This document shows, piece after piece, positions 43,202 through 53,700 of a DNA stretch of 64,000 bases (positions are counted from its first letter, which is position 1; the number at the start of each line of letters is the position of its first letter). Under the pieces are notes generated by a model that ran no database searches, had not been told where the DNA came from, and worked only from the letters and a program-made list of their open reading frames with translations. The stretch covers positions 1 to 64,000 of the forward strand of contig JANDJL010000006.1 in NCBI GenBank assembly GCA_024330965.1, written 5' to 3'. The position numbers were made by a program, and so were the translations under genes. Origin of the DNA: Nitrospira sp. (lineage in GTDB: Bacteria > Nitrospirota > Nitrospiria > Nitrospirales > Nitrospiraceae).

Positions 43202-43936
43202 ATGGTGAAAAGGAGCAAAAACCGCTCTTGGGACCAGTATGGGGCCCAGAGCGGTCTGTGTCTCACCGAAGTGATGATCGGCATGGCGGCCGCGCTCGTT
43301 GTCCTCGCCGCTTGTCTGGAAGTGCTCTACCTTGGCCAAAAGGCGGTCTGGACCAACACGCGAAGAATCGCAGATCAGCAGGATCTCCGTCTCGGTCTCG
43401 AAGTGTTCGAACAAGAAGTACGTTTAGCGACAACTCCGGCCTTGCTGACAATCCAGGAGAGTATCATCGAGTTTTTCGCGAATATCCATGGCAAACGCAC
43501 CACTATCACGGCAGCGGTCTCGCGAGGGCAGTCGGTGCTTCCTGTGGTTGACGGGATCGGTTGGGAACGGGGCAAGTTTGTGAAGCTGTGCCAGGCGGGT
43601 GTGTGTGAGACCCGCCGTCTGGCCCGTGACGGTCAGCGCAATCAGTTGACGGTGGAGAATCCCGTGGACACCGATTATCCCGCCGGCGCCTCAGTAGAGA
43701 TGCACAACCGTGTCACCTATTACACGAGAGTCAGCGGAGAGACCGTGAGGCTGATGCGCATGGTTGACGGTGGAGCAGGTGTGTTGATCGGCGATCTGAA
43801 AGCGGTGCGGTTTTCTTATTGGGATCGCAGAGGACGGAGAACGAATGATCCTTCGGCGGTGACTCGTGTTCTTGTAGAGATCGAGCCGTCATATTCTTGG
43901 CGGATTGAACGGCGAGCCGTGGCCTTACGGTCGTGA
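43202..43936 (+). CDS. PilW-like minor pilin, set 1
   Basis: A 244-aa protein with the prepilin site AQSG-LCLTEVMIGMAAALVV and Glu5. The globular part has beta-rich repeats and one Cys pair (CQAGVC). Size and place in the cassette match PilW/GspJ-type minor pilins. It overlaps the next gene by GTGA. Confidence 0.75.
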   Translation: MVKRSKNRSWDQYGAQSGLCLTEVMIGMAAALVVLAACLEVLYLGQKAVWTNTRRIADQQDLRLGLEVFEQEVRLATTPALLTIQESIIEFFANIHGKRTTITAAVSRGQSVLPVVDGIGWERGKFVKLCQAGVCETRRLARDGQRNQLTVENPVDTDYPAGASVEMHNRVTYYTRVSGETVRLMRMVDGGAGVLIGDLKAVRFSYWDRRGRRTNDPSAVTRVLVEIEPSYSWRIERRAVALRS

Positions 43937-45393
43937 GGGGAGCAATGTCGAGCACCTGTTTCTTAAGAAGGTCAAGAGAGGAAGGTGTCGCACTGGCGGC
44001 GGTTCTTGTGGTTGCGCTCTCGCTCGTCGTGATGAGCGTGGCGCTGTTGGAACTGGTCTGGCAAGAGTCGCTGAGCGCCGAGGTGGGGACACAATCGGCC
44101 GTGGCTCAACAGTTGGCCGATGCAGCAGGGGAGGTTGTGATCGGGTGGTTTCATGATCCGGACACCGCTCCTCCTAGAGTGGCGCCTGTCTTGGAAAAAC
44201 GCTTTGTCTCCACCGATGGGGCTCCCACATTTTTTGATCAACATGGTCGATCACAGTTCGTGGGCACAGCCGAACGACCGGACGTTGTCTTGGATGCTTC
44301 CGATCCCCTGTATGATCAATTGCTCAACGATCCCGCGCTTGGAGTGTTCCGCGGCATGGCTGGCTGGGGAACAGTTCGGCGGATAACCCTCTACGCCCCC
44401 ATGAAACCTGGTTTGTTGTGCACGGTCGAGGTCACGGCGGAAACGAAGTCGCCGAAGCCGTTTCAACAATCAATCAGCATGCAATTGGAGGCCTTGGAGC
44501 TTCCGGTTTTGCAAAGGGGGATACAGGCGGGGGGCCATCTTGATCTCCTGTCGAATCCCGGTTCGATGAGTGGAGTCCATTGGGCGCCGGTGGCGGTGGG
44601 AGGAGAGGTCATCGTACGGCGCATTGCAGACATCCCACTGTTCAATCCATCGGCTCCCCTGACGGGCCAAAGCTATGACGAGAGTTCGTCCCTTGAAGAC
44701 CGATGGATGCATCTGTGGGCCGGGGGACTGATCAGAGAAGTCGAGCCGGCGCCTGATCCAGCCCCCCTTCCCTCGAACGTTCATCCTCAACAATCGCCGG
44801 TACCGGGTCTCCGTTTTGACCAATGGAGCTACGAACAGTTGAAGCACGTTGCCCTCGGATTTGGCAGTTACTACGTGTTGGGGGGAGACGGACTCTTGTA
44901 TCCGGACGGGAATGTGCAGGCCGGAGGAGTGTCGCCGTCTCAGGTTTTTTCTTCCGAGCGAGTGGGAGACCAACGAGGGCTGATCTTCGTCGACACCCTC
45001 GACCGGTCCGTTCCGCGCCCCGACAACATGGGTACGGTTCAGATCGCTGCGGAGTATTTTGAAGGAGTTGCCGTCATCCAAGGACACGTTCGTCTTCGTC
45101 TTTCTGGAGCCGGGAATCGACTGAGGGTGCGGAGTCCGCGCGAGGGCGGAGGCCATCGAACGACCATTGACTTGACCGGCATTCAATTCAACGGAGTGCT
45201 ATATGCGGCGGGGAATATCACGGTTGAAAGCCCTGTCAAATGGTATGGAGCGGTGGTCGCCGAAGGCACGATTCGCTCTCAGGACGGTCTGGGACGGTTA
45301 GAGGTCTGGCACGATCATGATATGAGCTGGGGGTTGTTTCGGGGGATACCGCTCGTGTATCGATCCCCCGGGACATGGATGGTGCATTATTGA
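43933..45393 (+). CDS. PilX-like / large minor-pilin-type protein, set 1
   Basis: A 486-aa protein starting with a basic leader and hydrophobic helix (EEGVALAAVLVVALSLVVMS), the PilX_N pattern, which lacks Glu5 as PilX/GspK types do. It is much longer than ordinary PilX (about 150-200 aa). The extra part includes an Ala/Pro-rich linker near 275 and a C-terminal beta-rich region with repeated short strands (GVLYAAGNITVESPVKWYGA), like bactofilin-type or beta-helix surfaces. GTG 43933 or ATG 43945 may be the start. Confidence 0.72.
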   Translation: MRGAMSSTCFLRRSREEGVALAAVLVVALSLVVMSVALLELVWQESLSAEVGTQSAVAQQLADAAGEVVIGWFHDPDTAPPRVAPVLEKRFVSTDGAPTFFDQHGRSQFVGTAERPDVVLDASDPLYDQLLNDPALGVFRGMAGWGTVRRITLYAPMKPGLLCTVEVTAETKSPKPFQQSISMQLEALELPVLQRGIQAGGHLDLLSNPGSMSGVHWAPVAVGGEVIVRRIADIPLFNPSAPLTGQSYDESSSLEDRWMHLWAGGLIREVEPAPDPAPLPSNVHPQQSPVPGLRFDQWSYEQLKHVALGFGSYYVLGGDGLLYPDGNVQAGGVSPSQVFSSERVGDQRGLIFVDTLDRSVPRPDNMGTVQIAAEYFEGVAVIQGHVRLRLSGAGNRLRVRSPREGGGHRTTIDLTGIQFNGVLYAAGNITVESPVKWYGAVVAEGTIRSQDGLGRLEVWHDHDMSWGLFRGIPLVYRSPGTWMVHY

Positions 45394-45611
45394 AAAGAAG
45401 TCGGTCGTCTCGCTTCGTGAGGGAAGGTGTTCTTCAAAAAAACCGGCGTGGGGTGGTCGGAAAGGGGTATGGGAAGGGACGAATGGCGACCTCTCTACGA
45501 TCTGCCGGACGCAAGCACCCACCACTGAGAAGCAAGGCCGACGGTCATTGGGGCGGCCGAGGGTTGCCGGGTGTGTCTTGAAGATGAGTTTCTTGAAGAA
45601 GAAGGGCTCTT

Positions 45612-46940
45612 ATGCTCTGCAAACAAGCTGACGAGTGGATTGGTGAGCGAAACAATGATGCGGCCGTCGTCGTGGAGAAAGAGCATGATTCCGTCGCCGT
45701 GCGACTTGTAAATCAACTGGTGACCGAGGCGTACCGGCGTGGAGCGTCAGACGTTCACATCGAACCGTCGGCAGCGGGAAGGGAGACGATTGTCCGCTTC
45801 CGGGTGGATGGGACCTGCTTCACGTCGATGAAAATACCCGCCGCCTATCAGAAGGCCGTCATCTCCCGCTTAAAGATTATGGCGAATTTGGACATCGCGG
45901 AGCGGAGGAAGCCGCAGGATGGAAAAATCCGATTTCCGTTGGCGCGGGGATGCACGCTCGAACTGCGTGTGGCGACGATTCCTACCTCGGGAGGCAATGA
46001 AGACATGGTTCTGCGGCTGTTGGCGCAGAAGGATATCATGCCGCTGGAGGCGATGGAGTTTTTGCCAAACGTGCTGGAGGCGATCAAGGCGCTGGCCGAA
46101 CGGCCGCACGGCTTGTTTCTATGCGTGGGACCGACGGGCTCAGGGAAGACCACCACCCTCCATGCGATTTTGAAACATATCAACACCGATGAGCGAAAAA
46201 TCTGGACGGCCGAGGATCCCATTGAGATTACGCAAGAAGGGCTCCGCCAAGTGCAAGTCCATCCCAAGATCGGCTTGACATTCGCCGCCGCGATGCGGGC
46301 GTTTCTCCGGGCAGACCCCGATGTGATTATGATCGGCGAGATGCGCGACAAAGAAACCGCCGACATTGCGATTGAGGCGTCCCTGACCGGCCATCTTGTC
46401 TTCAGCACGTTGCACACGAACAGCGCGGTGGAGACAGTCACTCGATTGCTCGACATGGGGTGCGACGCGCTCAATGTCGCTGATACGATCATCGGGGTGC
46501 TGGCTGTCCGCCTGTGCAAACGTCTGTGCGAATCCTGTAAGGAGCCATATCATCCGACGAGACAGGAATACGACGAGCTGGTCGAGGGGTATGGAAAGTC
46601 CTATTGGGAAACGGTGAGAGCACCGTACTCGGAGCGCTGGACATTGTATCGAGAAATGGGCTGTGAGCAATGCCACGGCAGCGGATTCAGGGGGCGGGTG
46701 GCATTGCATGAGCTATTGGTCGGCACAAGGGAAATCAAACGGTTGATTCAATCAAAGGCCAGAGCGTCAGAGCTGTTACCGGTCGCAATGCGACAGGGAA
46801 TGGTCACGCTGCTGCAACATGGCATTCAGAAAGTCATCAAGGGTGTCACCACGTATCGGCAAGTCAGGGCCATCGCTATGAGAGAGTACGAGGATTTGTT
46901 GGAATCCCAGTCCGATCTTCTCGCAACGTCTCGAGTCTAA
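45612..46940 (+). CDS. Short GspE/PilB-type secretion ATPase lacking the N-terminal domain
   Basis: Hexameric motor ATPase of 442 aa. The remaining N2-type domain is RRGASDVHIEPS; the ATPase has Walker A GPTGSGKTTT (about 174), the Asp box WTAEDPIE, Walker B DVIMIGEMRD (about 237), the His box STLHTNSA, and a zinc knuckle (CKRLCESC, CEQC). The N-terminal 100-150 residues that normally bind the inner-membrane platform (GspL/PilC side) are absent, and the 218 bp upstream hold no in-frame replacement. It lies between the two minor-pilin cassettes. Confidence 0.88.
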   Translation: MLCKQADEWIGERNNDAAVVVEKEHDSVAVRLVNQLVTEAYRRGASDVHIEPSAAGRETIVRFRVDGTCFTSMKIPAAYQKAVISRLKIMANLDIAERRKPQDGKIRFPLARGCTLELRVATIPTSGGNEDMVLRLLAQKDIMPLEAMEFLPNVLEAIKALAERPHGLFLCVGPTGSGKTTTLHAILKHINTDERKIWTAEDPIEITQEGLRQVQVHPKIGLTFAAAMRAFLRADPDVIMIGEMRDKETADIAIEASLTGHLVFSTLHTNSAVETVTRLLDMGCDALNVADTIIGVLAVRLCKRLCESCKEPYHPTRQEYDELVEGYGKSYWETVRAPYSERWTLYREMGCEQCHGSGFRGRVALHELLVGTREIKRLIQSKARASELLPVAMRQGMVTLLQHGIQKVIKGVTTYRQVRAIAMREYEDLLESQSDLLATSRV

Positions 46941-47293
46941 GACCTCCGCAATCAGTCCAACAGAATCATCATACAGATGCACAACCCGATACGGGCATCG
47001 CGCCGTCTATCGGCGCTACGCCAGGATTCAGCGGAAAACCTAAGCCCTCGACGTTTGACCTTCTCGCCGGTTCCGATTCCGAGCATCGCCGGTTGGTGAG
47101 GAGCGGACAATTCTTGTCCTTCTGCACGAAAATCGGCCAGCCCATCTTGCGCAAGGCTTGAGTCTTCCGCGCCGGCAAGAAAAATTCACTAAAAGAATCA
47201 AGACGTTGTCTCTCTTCTCCTCAATGGTCACCCAGGGCATACCGCTTGCTCACTCTCCTATGAGCCATGGTGCGACCCAATGCCACAAGCCAA
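46941..47293. other. Non-coding stretch between ATPase and second pilin cassette
   Basis: About 350 bp. A minus-strand 69-codon frame (46969-47178) has no ribosome binding site or family resemblance. One short hairpin is visible, GCGCCG-TCTAT-CGGCGC near 47000. No terminator T-run and no clear promoter were found. Confidence 0.5.
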
Positions 47294-47785
47294 ATGAGCA
47301 AGAAGGTTTCGGCCAGCGAAGAGGGTTACACGTTGGTCGAAATTGCCATTGTGTCTGCCATCATCGCTATTGCGGCGGCGCTGGCGGGGCCGAATCTCAT
47401 GACCATGTATGCGCGCTATGAGCTCTATCAGACGACAACGTCGCTCTACCAATCACTGATGTTGGCACGATCGGCGGCCGTAACCCGCAACACGGTCATC
47501 ACTGCCACTCCATCGAATCTTCCAAACGGTCAGGGGCAGGTCGTGTTCAACGCCGTCATGACGGCGGAGCCGTTTCCGCTGACGGTGGGATTCGTCCCGC
47601 CGCTGCCGGCGCAGCCGATCGGCTTTACCTCCCGCGGCTTGAGTACGACTCCTCTGGCCACGCAAACGGTTCAGCTCCAGAGCCTGCGAGATCCTACCCT
47701 GATTTATACGATTTCACTGGCTCCTTCCGGCAAAGTGACTTGGTGCAATCAGGCGGTCAATCCTTGCCTGGTTCAGTCCGGTTGA
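47294..47785 (+). CDS. GspH/FimT-like minor pseudopilin, set 2
   Basis: The prepilin motif SEEG-YTLVEIAIVSAIIAIAAALAGPNL has Glu5 and resembles the set 1 FimT-like N-terminus (both continue ALAGPNL). The globular part contains a Cys pair (WCNQAVNPC) near the end. Start at ATG 47294 gives an 11-residue leader; 47267 is an alternative. First gene of the second cassette. Confidence 0.82.
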   Translation: MSKKVSASEEGYTLVEIAIVSAIIAIAAALAGPNLMTMYARYELYQTTTSLYQSLMLARSAAVTRNTVITATPSNLPNGQGQVVFNAVMTAEPFPLTVGFVPPLPAQPIGFTSRGLSTTPLATQTVQLQSLRDPTLIYTISLAPSGKVTWCNQAVNPCLVQSG

Positions 47786-47813
47786 TGGTGGAGCAGACCA
47801 TGAGGCTCGGCGC

Positions 47814-48341
47814 ATGAGCGTACGGTATCAAGAGGCGGGATTCACCTTGGTCGAAGCACTGGTTTCAGCCACCGTGCTCAGCTTGGGCGTGCTTGGCATG
47901 GCGGCCATGCAGGGGATTGCGTTGACCAAGAACGTGGATGCCAATGACCTCTCCATCGTGACCAATCTCGCCTCAGACATGGTGGAGCGGATTCAAAACA
48001 GTCGGCGCAACGCCTGGGCGTACAACACCATCAGCACGGCGGGAGGGGGCAATTGCCTGACCGGGGCGATTCCCGCTGCACAACCGGCTCCGCCGTTTCC
48101 CGCGGCGCCGCTCTCGATGGCCGCTGTCAGGAAGGTGCAAGGCGATTGCGTGCAGTGGCGACAACTGGTTCAAGATTCCAATCTACTCAACGTCCAAGGG
48201 ACCGTGACGGTGACACCGGTCGCGCCGATTACGGCCGATTCTGCCTCGGTGCTCGTCACCGTCCGAGTCCAATGGAACGAACGGGCGCAGGGACAGAGAC
48301 TGCGCCAGGTGGTGTTTCAAACCCAAATTGTGCCGGAGTGA
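47814..48341 (+). CDS. pilV: PilV-like minor pilin, set 2
   Basis: A 175-aa protein with YQEAG-FTLVEALVSATVLSLG, a canonical prepilin site with Glu5, and the PilV hallmark ASDMVERIQNSRRNAW after the helix. Cys residues (GGGNC, GDC) could form a disulfide. Position before the PilW-like gene fits the usual pilV-pilW-pilX-pilY1 order. Confidence 0.87.
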   Translation: MSVRYQEAGFTLVEALVSATVLSLGVLGMAAMQGIALTKNVDANDLSIVTNLASDMVERIQNSRRNAWAYNTISTAGGGNCLTGAIPAAQPAPPFPAAPLSMAAVRKVQGDCVQWRQLVQDSNLLNVQGTVTVTPVAPITADSASVLVTVRVQWNERAQGQRLRQVVFQTQIVPE

Positions 48342-48349
48342 GCGACGCA

Positions 48350-49651
48350 ATGCGACGCACCGGATTTCACGACGGAGCCGTCGGCAGCCGATGGGAACAG
48401 GCCGATCAGGGAGGCTTCACCTTAACAGAGATGATGGTCGCCGCGGCCATGACGACGGTCATTCTGGCTACAGGGTTTGCGGCCGTCACGATGACGCAGA
48501 AAACCACGCGCATGACCAGTCACGTGGGACAAACCCAAGCGACGGTGCGGAGCGCCCTCGACATGATCGCGGCGGATTTAAAAGTAGCAGGGTTCGGTCT
48601 GCAAGGTTTGGTGGGAGCCGGCGGTGGACCTGGAACGGTAGGAGGCTGTCGCATCAATAACACTCCGGTAGCGTTGGTTCCAACGGACAACAATCCGGCC
48701 GGGCCGGACACTGGTCCTGACCGGATTTCGATTGTGGTCCCAATGACCAACTCCGTGGCGGCGGCCGGCCCCTTATGGCAGGTTTCGGTTCCACCGGCCG
48801 GCACGATCGGCGGACCGAACAGTCCCATTACGAACGTGCCGCTGCCACCCGGGGCGATTGCGGCTATGGAACAAGCGGTTGGAGGAGCAGCATTGCTCCC
48901 GGGCATGAGCATTTCGATTGCCGGCACCGCCGGATCAGTCATCCAGAATCCTGGAGGAGGCGGACTGGTACTCAGTCCTCCCATCCCTGCGCCGGTTCAG
49001 TTTGGGACCGGTACGCAAGTCTACCTGCTCCAGTGCATCACGTATCAGGTCATTCCCCCGCCCGACAATCTCAATCTCTGTCAAGGCAACGCCCCCTGTC
49101 TGGTTCGAGGGGCCGTGCCGATAGCATTAGTCCCTGCAGGTACAGCTCCCAACTGTAATCAAACCGGCTCGACGTGTGTGCCCATTATGGATGGCGTCGA
49201 AGATTTGCAACTCGCCTATGCCTGTGATGGATGCAGTCCCATGGTCAACGGAGGCAATCCCGATGGCCAGATTGATGATCTCAACGGCAGCAATTCATTC
49301 GATCAAGGGGACTTCGTTACGAACCGTGATTGGTTCGGGACCGCCGCGCCGTTCGGCACGTACATGACGCCGGACAAGATCAAGCTCGTTCGGGTGACGC
49401 TCGTCGCCCGTCAGATGAGACCGGATCAAGGATTTGGGGAGGCGAATCAGGTGGTGCAGCACACGGGCCTCAGCAGCGGTGCGATGGGCGGCGGGATCAA
49501 CGGCGGCATTCTCACGGTGAGCGATCACAACCATGCCGACGGCCTGTTCGTGGCCGGTGACAACGGGACTCCGGCGCAACAGCAGGCCTATCTGCAACTG
49601 CGGCGGCGCATCCTCACCAGGACGGTCGAATTAAGAAATCAGAGGTACTAG
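48350..49651 (+). CDS. pilW: PilW-like minor pilin, set 2
   Basis: A 433-aa protein starting at ATG 48350, with prepilin motif DQGG-FTLTEMMVAAAMTTVIL. The globular domain is Gly/Pro/Asn-rich and includes GGNPDGQIDDLNGSNSFDQG, an EF-hand-like calcium loop, and a Cys pair (CDGC). The ATG of the next gene follows the stop directly. A longer in-frame region upstream of 48350 overlaps pilV and is not used. Confidence 0.83.
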   Translation: MRRTGFHDGAVGSRWEQADQGGFTLTEMMVAAAMTTVILATGFAAVTMTQKTTRMTSHVGQTQATVRSALDMIAADLKVAGFGLQGLVGAGGGPGTVGGCRINNTPVALVPTDNNPAGPDTGPDRISIVVPMTNSVAAAGPLWQVSVPPAGTIGGPNSPITNVPLPPGAIAAMEQAVGGAALLPGMSISIAGTAGSVIQNPGGGGLVLSPPIPAPVQFGTGTQVYLLQCITYQVIPPPDNLNLCQGNAPCLVRGAVPIALVPAGTAPNCNQTGSTCVPIMDGVEDLQLAYACDGCSPMVNGGNPDGQIDDLNGSNSFDQGDFVTNRDWFGTAAPFGTYMTPDKIKLVRVTLVARQMRPDQGFGEANQVVQHTGLSSGAMGGGINGGILTVSDHNHADGLFVAGDNGTPAQQQAYLQLRRRILTRTVELRNQRY

Positions 49652-50281
49652 ATGGCGAGAGATGAAGAAAGCCGTCTTGGAGCCCAACCTCTCCTCACAC
49701 AGGACGAGCGGGGCATCGCCCTGTTGGCGATGATGATCATCCTGCTGTTGGCGGGCGTGCTCGGCGTGGCGGCCTTGACCGTGACCGGCATGGAAAACTC
49801 CATGGCCGGCGCTGTGCGCATGGTCGAAGAAGGAACCCATGCGGCCGAGTCGTGCATCGGGGCATCGGTCAACGTGATCCAGCAAAGCATCGACGCAGGA
49901 ACCGTACCCGCGACGCTTATTTCACCCAGCGGGCCGGTGCCGGCCGGCAACGCAGTGTTTCTTGGTGAGGAGATCAACGGTGTGCGAGCCAACGACCCGG
50001 ACGTTGCTGTCGGGGTCGGCAGCAATCCGAACATCGTCATGAACGTCAATAATTACGTGGTCAACGGCGACATCGATTTCCAATACCGCAAGCAAAAGAG
50101 CGGAGGGGTGGCAACGTTCGGCTCGGGCTACGATGGAACGGGAACGGGTGCCGCGTCAGTGGATATGTTTTATCGCATCGACTGCACGGCCCAGAACGCG
50201 GCGACAGGAGCCGCGAGTCGTGTGATTGCGGTCTATGACTGTCTGGCGGCTGGTGATGGATGCACCAGGCGGACGTATTAG
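49652..50281 (+). CDS. pilX: PilX-like minor pilin, set 2
   Basis: A 209-aa protein with a leader ending TQDERG and the PilX_N helix IALLAMMIILLLAGVLGVAALTV, lacking Glu5 as expected. GMENSMA and HAAESCIGA in the following helix are typical of PilX. The start codon directly abuts the pilW stop. With PilV, PilW and PilY1 it should form the tip complex. Confidence 0.82.
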   Translation: MARDEESRLGAQPLLTQDERGIALLAMMIILLLAGVLGVAALTVTGMENSMAGAVRMVEEGTHAAESCIGASVNVIQQSIDAGTVPATLISPSGPVPAGNAVFLGEEINGVRANDPDVAVGVGSNPNIVMNVNNYVVNGDIDFQYRKQKSGGVATFGSGYDGTGTGAASVDMFYRIDCTAQNAATGAASRVIAVYDCLAAGDGCTRRTY

Positions 50282-50334
50282 CAGATACGTTTCACAACCG
50301 ATCAATCGATTCAGTTGACTGGAAGAGGCCAAAA

Positions 50335-50724
50335 ATGAAAACAGCCTTGACACTGAGATGGATGGATAGAGCCGTCGGAACGAGAAGTGCGGGGGCAACA
50401 ATGTGGCCCGTGGTTTGCTGCGTCGCCGTCGCTGTGGGCGGCGTGGGCGGATGGCACGGTGTGACATCGTCCATCGCCATGGCTCAGTCCCGCCCCATGG
50501 TGGCCGCCGGCCTTCCGTACAGCGGCATGGTCACAGATGTTCGTGAGCGGATGATCGAGATCGACGGTCGTCTCTACGCGTGTGATCCAAAGGTTGAGGT
50601 GTTTGATGATGACGGCAATGAAGCCGATTTCTCCGCCATCGTGAAGGGTGCGGAGGTGCGGTTTCGGTTGAAACAGGACGACCTCAACAAGATCGACAGG
50701 ATTGTGGTCTATCTGCCGCGATAG
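50335..50724 (+). CDS. PilY2-like small secreted protein
   Basis: A 129-aa protein with a signal-like hydrophobic segment (MWPVVCCVAVAVGGVGGW) and a small beta domain (YSGMVTDVRERMIEIDGRLY, VFDDDGNEADF, FRLKQDDL). The size, the place directly before pilY1 and the short OB-like pattern recall PilY2; the assignment is inferred. GGAAGAGG precedes ATG 50335; the upstream part of the open frame is not used. Confidence 0.68.
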   Translation: MKTALTLRWMDRAVGTRSAGATMWPVVCCVAVAVGGVGGWHGVTSSIAMAQSRPMVAAGLPYSGMVTDVRERMIEIDGRLYACDPKVEVFDDDGNEADFSAIVKGAEVRFRLKQDDLNKIDRIVVYLPR

Positions 50725-50779
50725 TGGCGGAGCCGGTCGCGACCTGGTAACGCCAGTGGAACACAATGAGGAGGATGCC

Positions 50780-53700
50780 ATGAGCAGCCGGAACATCGCA
50801 TGTCGTGGAGCCGCGGCGCTGATTGCGCTCGCCGGGTTCTTCTCAACGCAGCCGCTTGCCGCTCAGACGATGGATCAGTATTACAGTGTGCCCCCCTTCG
50901 TGGCAAACCAAGTGCCGCCGAACATTATCATCCTCATGGACAACTCGGGAAGCATGGCCGACCGAGCCTGCGATCCAGATTGGTGTGGAGTCCATGCCGA
51001 TGGATCGGTGACCCCGGTCAATCGAAACTTCGTCGCGACCACAACGTACAGCGGGTTTTTTGATTCTCGTGCCTGCTACGTTTACGATGCGACCAACAGT
51101 CGGTTTGAGTATGCGGCCAGCAAGGCCTCAGTGAGTGCGACCTGCCCAAGCAACACCCAATGGGACGGGAACCTGCTCAACTGGGCGACCTTCCGCCGGT
51201 TCGATGCGGTCAAAAAGGCCATGATCGGTGGTGATTGCGCCGTCACCCGTGCAGCGGACGGGACCTGCCCCCCATCCGGTTCGCCGGCCAAGATCACGAT
51301 CAAGGCCGGGCAAGATAACTTCAGCAGCGGGGCCTGCTGCCAACACCATACCACGAACGCGGTTCCCAGCGGTGGCGCCAACGGCTACACGGGCCGCGTG
51401 CCAACCTCCGCCACGCCGGGGACTCCCTCCAATCTGTACATTCATCTTCGAGGGGGAACGTCCGGCATGCAGGGGACCTTCTGTGTGGACAATGATAGCA
51501 CGGCGCCCAGTTCAACCGGCACATCCTGTACCGACTCGGACGGTTTTACGGAATCCCAGTACCGCCTCCGGCTCGCAGTGAGCGGCGAACCAACAGGGGT
51601 CATTCAACAGATCGGGGCCCAAGCCCGGTTCGCACTGGCGGTTTTCAATAACAGTAGTAGTGCCAATGGGCTCAGGGTTCTGGTCGGTGCCGGCAGCCGC
51701 CAGTCGATCGATTTCAATGGATCCACAGTGGAGACCTTCAACGACAACCTCGCGGCTATGGTCGATGCGGTAGAGGAATCCTATCCGGCCACCTGGACGC
51801 CTTTAGCGGAATCACTGTATGACGTGGCTCGGTATGTGGCGCAAATCAATTCGGCCTACTATCCAGGTACCTATGTCTATCCCATTGCCTACTCTCCCGG
51901 CGTCTCGTTCGGCGCTACCGGTCAGGGGAGTGTGGGGCCGTCTGAGGTCACGGTGTTGACAGGGTCCGAGGCCTGTCCTGCCGGCTACATTGCGAACGCC
52001 TGTGGACGTGATCCTTTCTTCTACGGCAGCAATCACACTCCGGCATGGGCGAGCACCTCGACCAAGGTGCCCTGCTGTAAAACGTTCGTCATTGTCTTTA
52101 CCGATGGAGAGCCGACCCAGGACCTGAATATCCCGTCTTCACTTCAAACCTATGCGGTGACGCATGCTCCCTCCTATGTCGGGACTCTCTGCACAGGGAA
52201 CCGCATTCCCTACGCCAATCCGCCTGGAACGACCTGCAACAACGACCCAGCCACGCCGCCTGATGTGCTGCTTTTACAGCATCGGACGGACTATGCGTCA
52301 AACGGGTCGCACTACTTGGACGATGTCGCCTATTGGGCCCATATCAATGATCTGCGGCCGTGCAACGGGACGGCGGATGGGACGATCGCGGTGTTGAATG
52401 TCTCTGGCCATTGTTTGGATGGGTTTCAGAACATCACGGTCTATACGTTTTACGCATTCGGCAACATCTCGGGCCGCGAAATCCTCATGAAGGCTGCTCT
52501 GCTGGGAGGATTCGAAGATACGAACGGTAACAATGTTCCGGATTTGACCACGGAATGGGATAAGGTGATCAATGCGACCGGCGCACCGGGGAGCGACGGG
52601 ATCCCTGACAATTATTTCGAGTCGGCGAATGTGGACGACCTTCAGGAGCGGCTCATGGCCACCTTGACGGCCATCTTGCGGAAGAGCGCATCCGGGACCT
52701 CGATCTCCGTGCTGGCGACCTCCGCATCCGGCGAAGGCTCGATCTATCAAGCCTACTTCTTTACCAGCGATATCGGCCAGAACGGAAGCACCGTCAAATG
52801 GACCGGCTATACCCATGCGTTGTTCATCGACTCGTTCGGGAACTTCCGCGAGGATACGAATCAAGACGGCGTGTTGGATTACAGCGTCGATCGGATTGTG
52901 ACGACGAGGTACGACGATGATCCATCGAGCCCCACCTATCGGAGTGTGCTCGTGGATAAATACGAGGATCTGAATGGAGATGGCCAGGCCGACAGTACAA
53001 CGCCCGTTGTACTGGGTGGCAGCCTCAAGTCGATCATCCCGATCTGGGAAGCGGGCAAGGAACTGGCATTGGCTCCCGCGTCGTCGCGCAGAATTCTGAC
53101 CTGGGTCGATGTCAACAATAACGGCCTTGTTGATCCTGGCGAACAGATGGACTTCAGCACAGCCAACTGTACGACGCTGCGGGACTATCTGCGGTACGCG
53201 GGGGACTCCTGTACAGGGAGCAGCAATGCCATGAACCTCATCAACTTTATTCGGGGCGAAGAAGTGTCAGGACTCCGGACGCGTATGATCGAGGTGCCGG
53301 TGGGAAGCGGCTCGTATTACGTTTGGAAGCTCGGCGATCCGATCCATTCGACACCGACGATCGTCGGGCCGCCGAAGGAACGGTATGACTTGATCTATGG
53401 TGATGCGACCTACAACACGTTTTATCAACAGTATAGAAACCGTCGCCAAGTAGCCTACGTCGGCGCCAACGACGGGATGCTCCATGCCTTCAACGCGGGA
53501 TTCTATCACCGGGGGGACAATCCCGCGACGACGAACGTGATCGAACATGGCTGGTTCACGCGCACGCCGACCGACAACTCGGGAGGCCCCAATTTAGGTG
53601 CTGAACTCTGGGCCTTCATTCCCTATCAGCTTCTCCCGCAGCTTCAGTGGCTCGCGCGGGCTGACTATAGCCATGTGTATTACGTCGATCTGAAGCCGAA

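Noticed and set aside
46969..47178. 69-codon minus-strand frame in the pilus locus
   Set aside because: No ribosome binding site or homology; kept only as part of a non-coding stretch.
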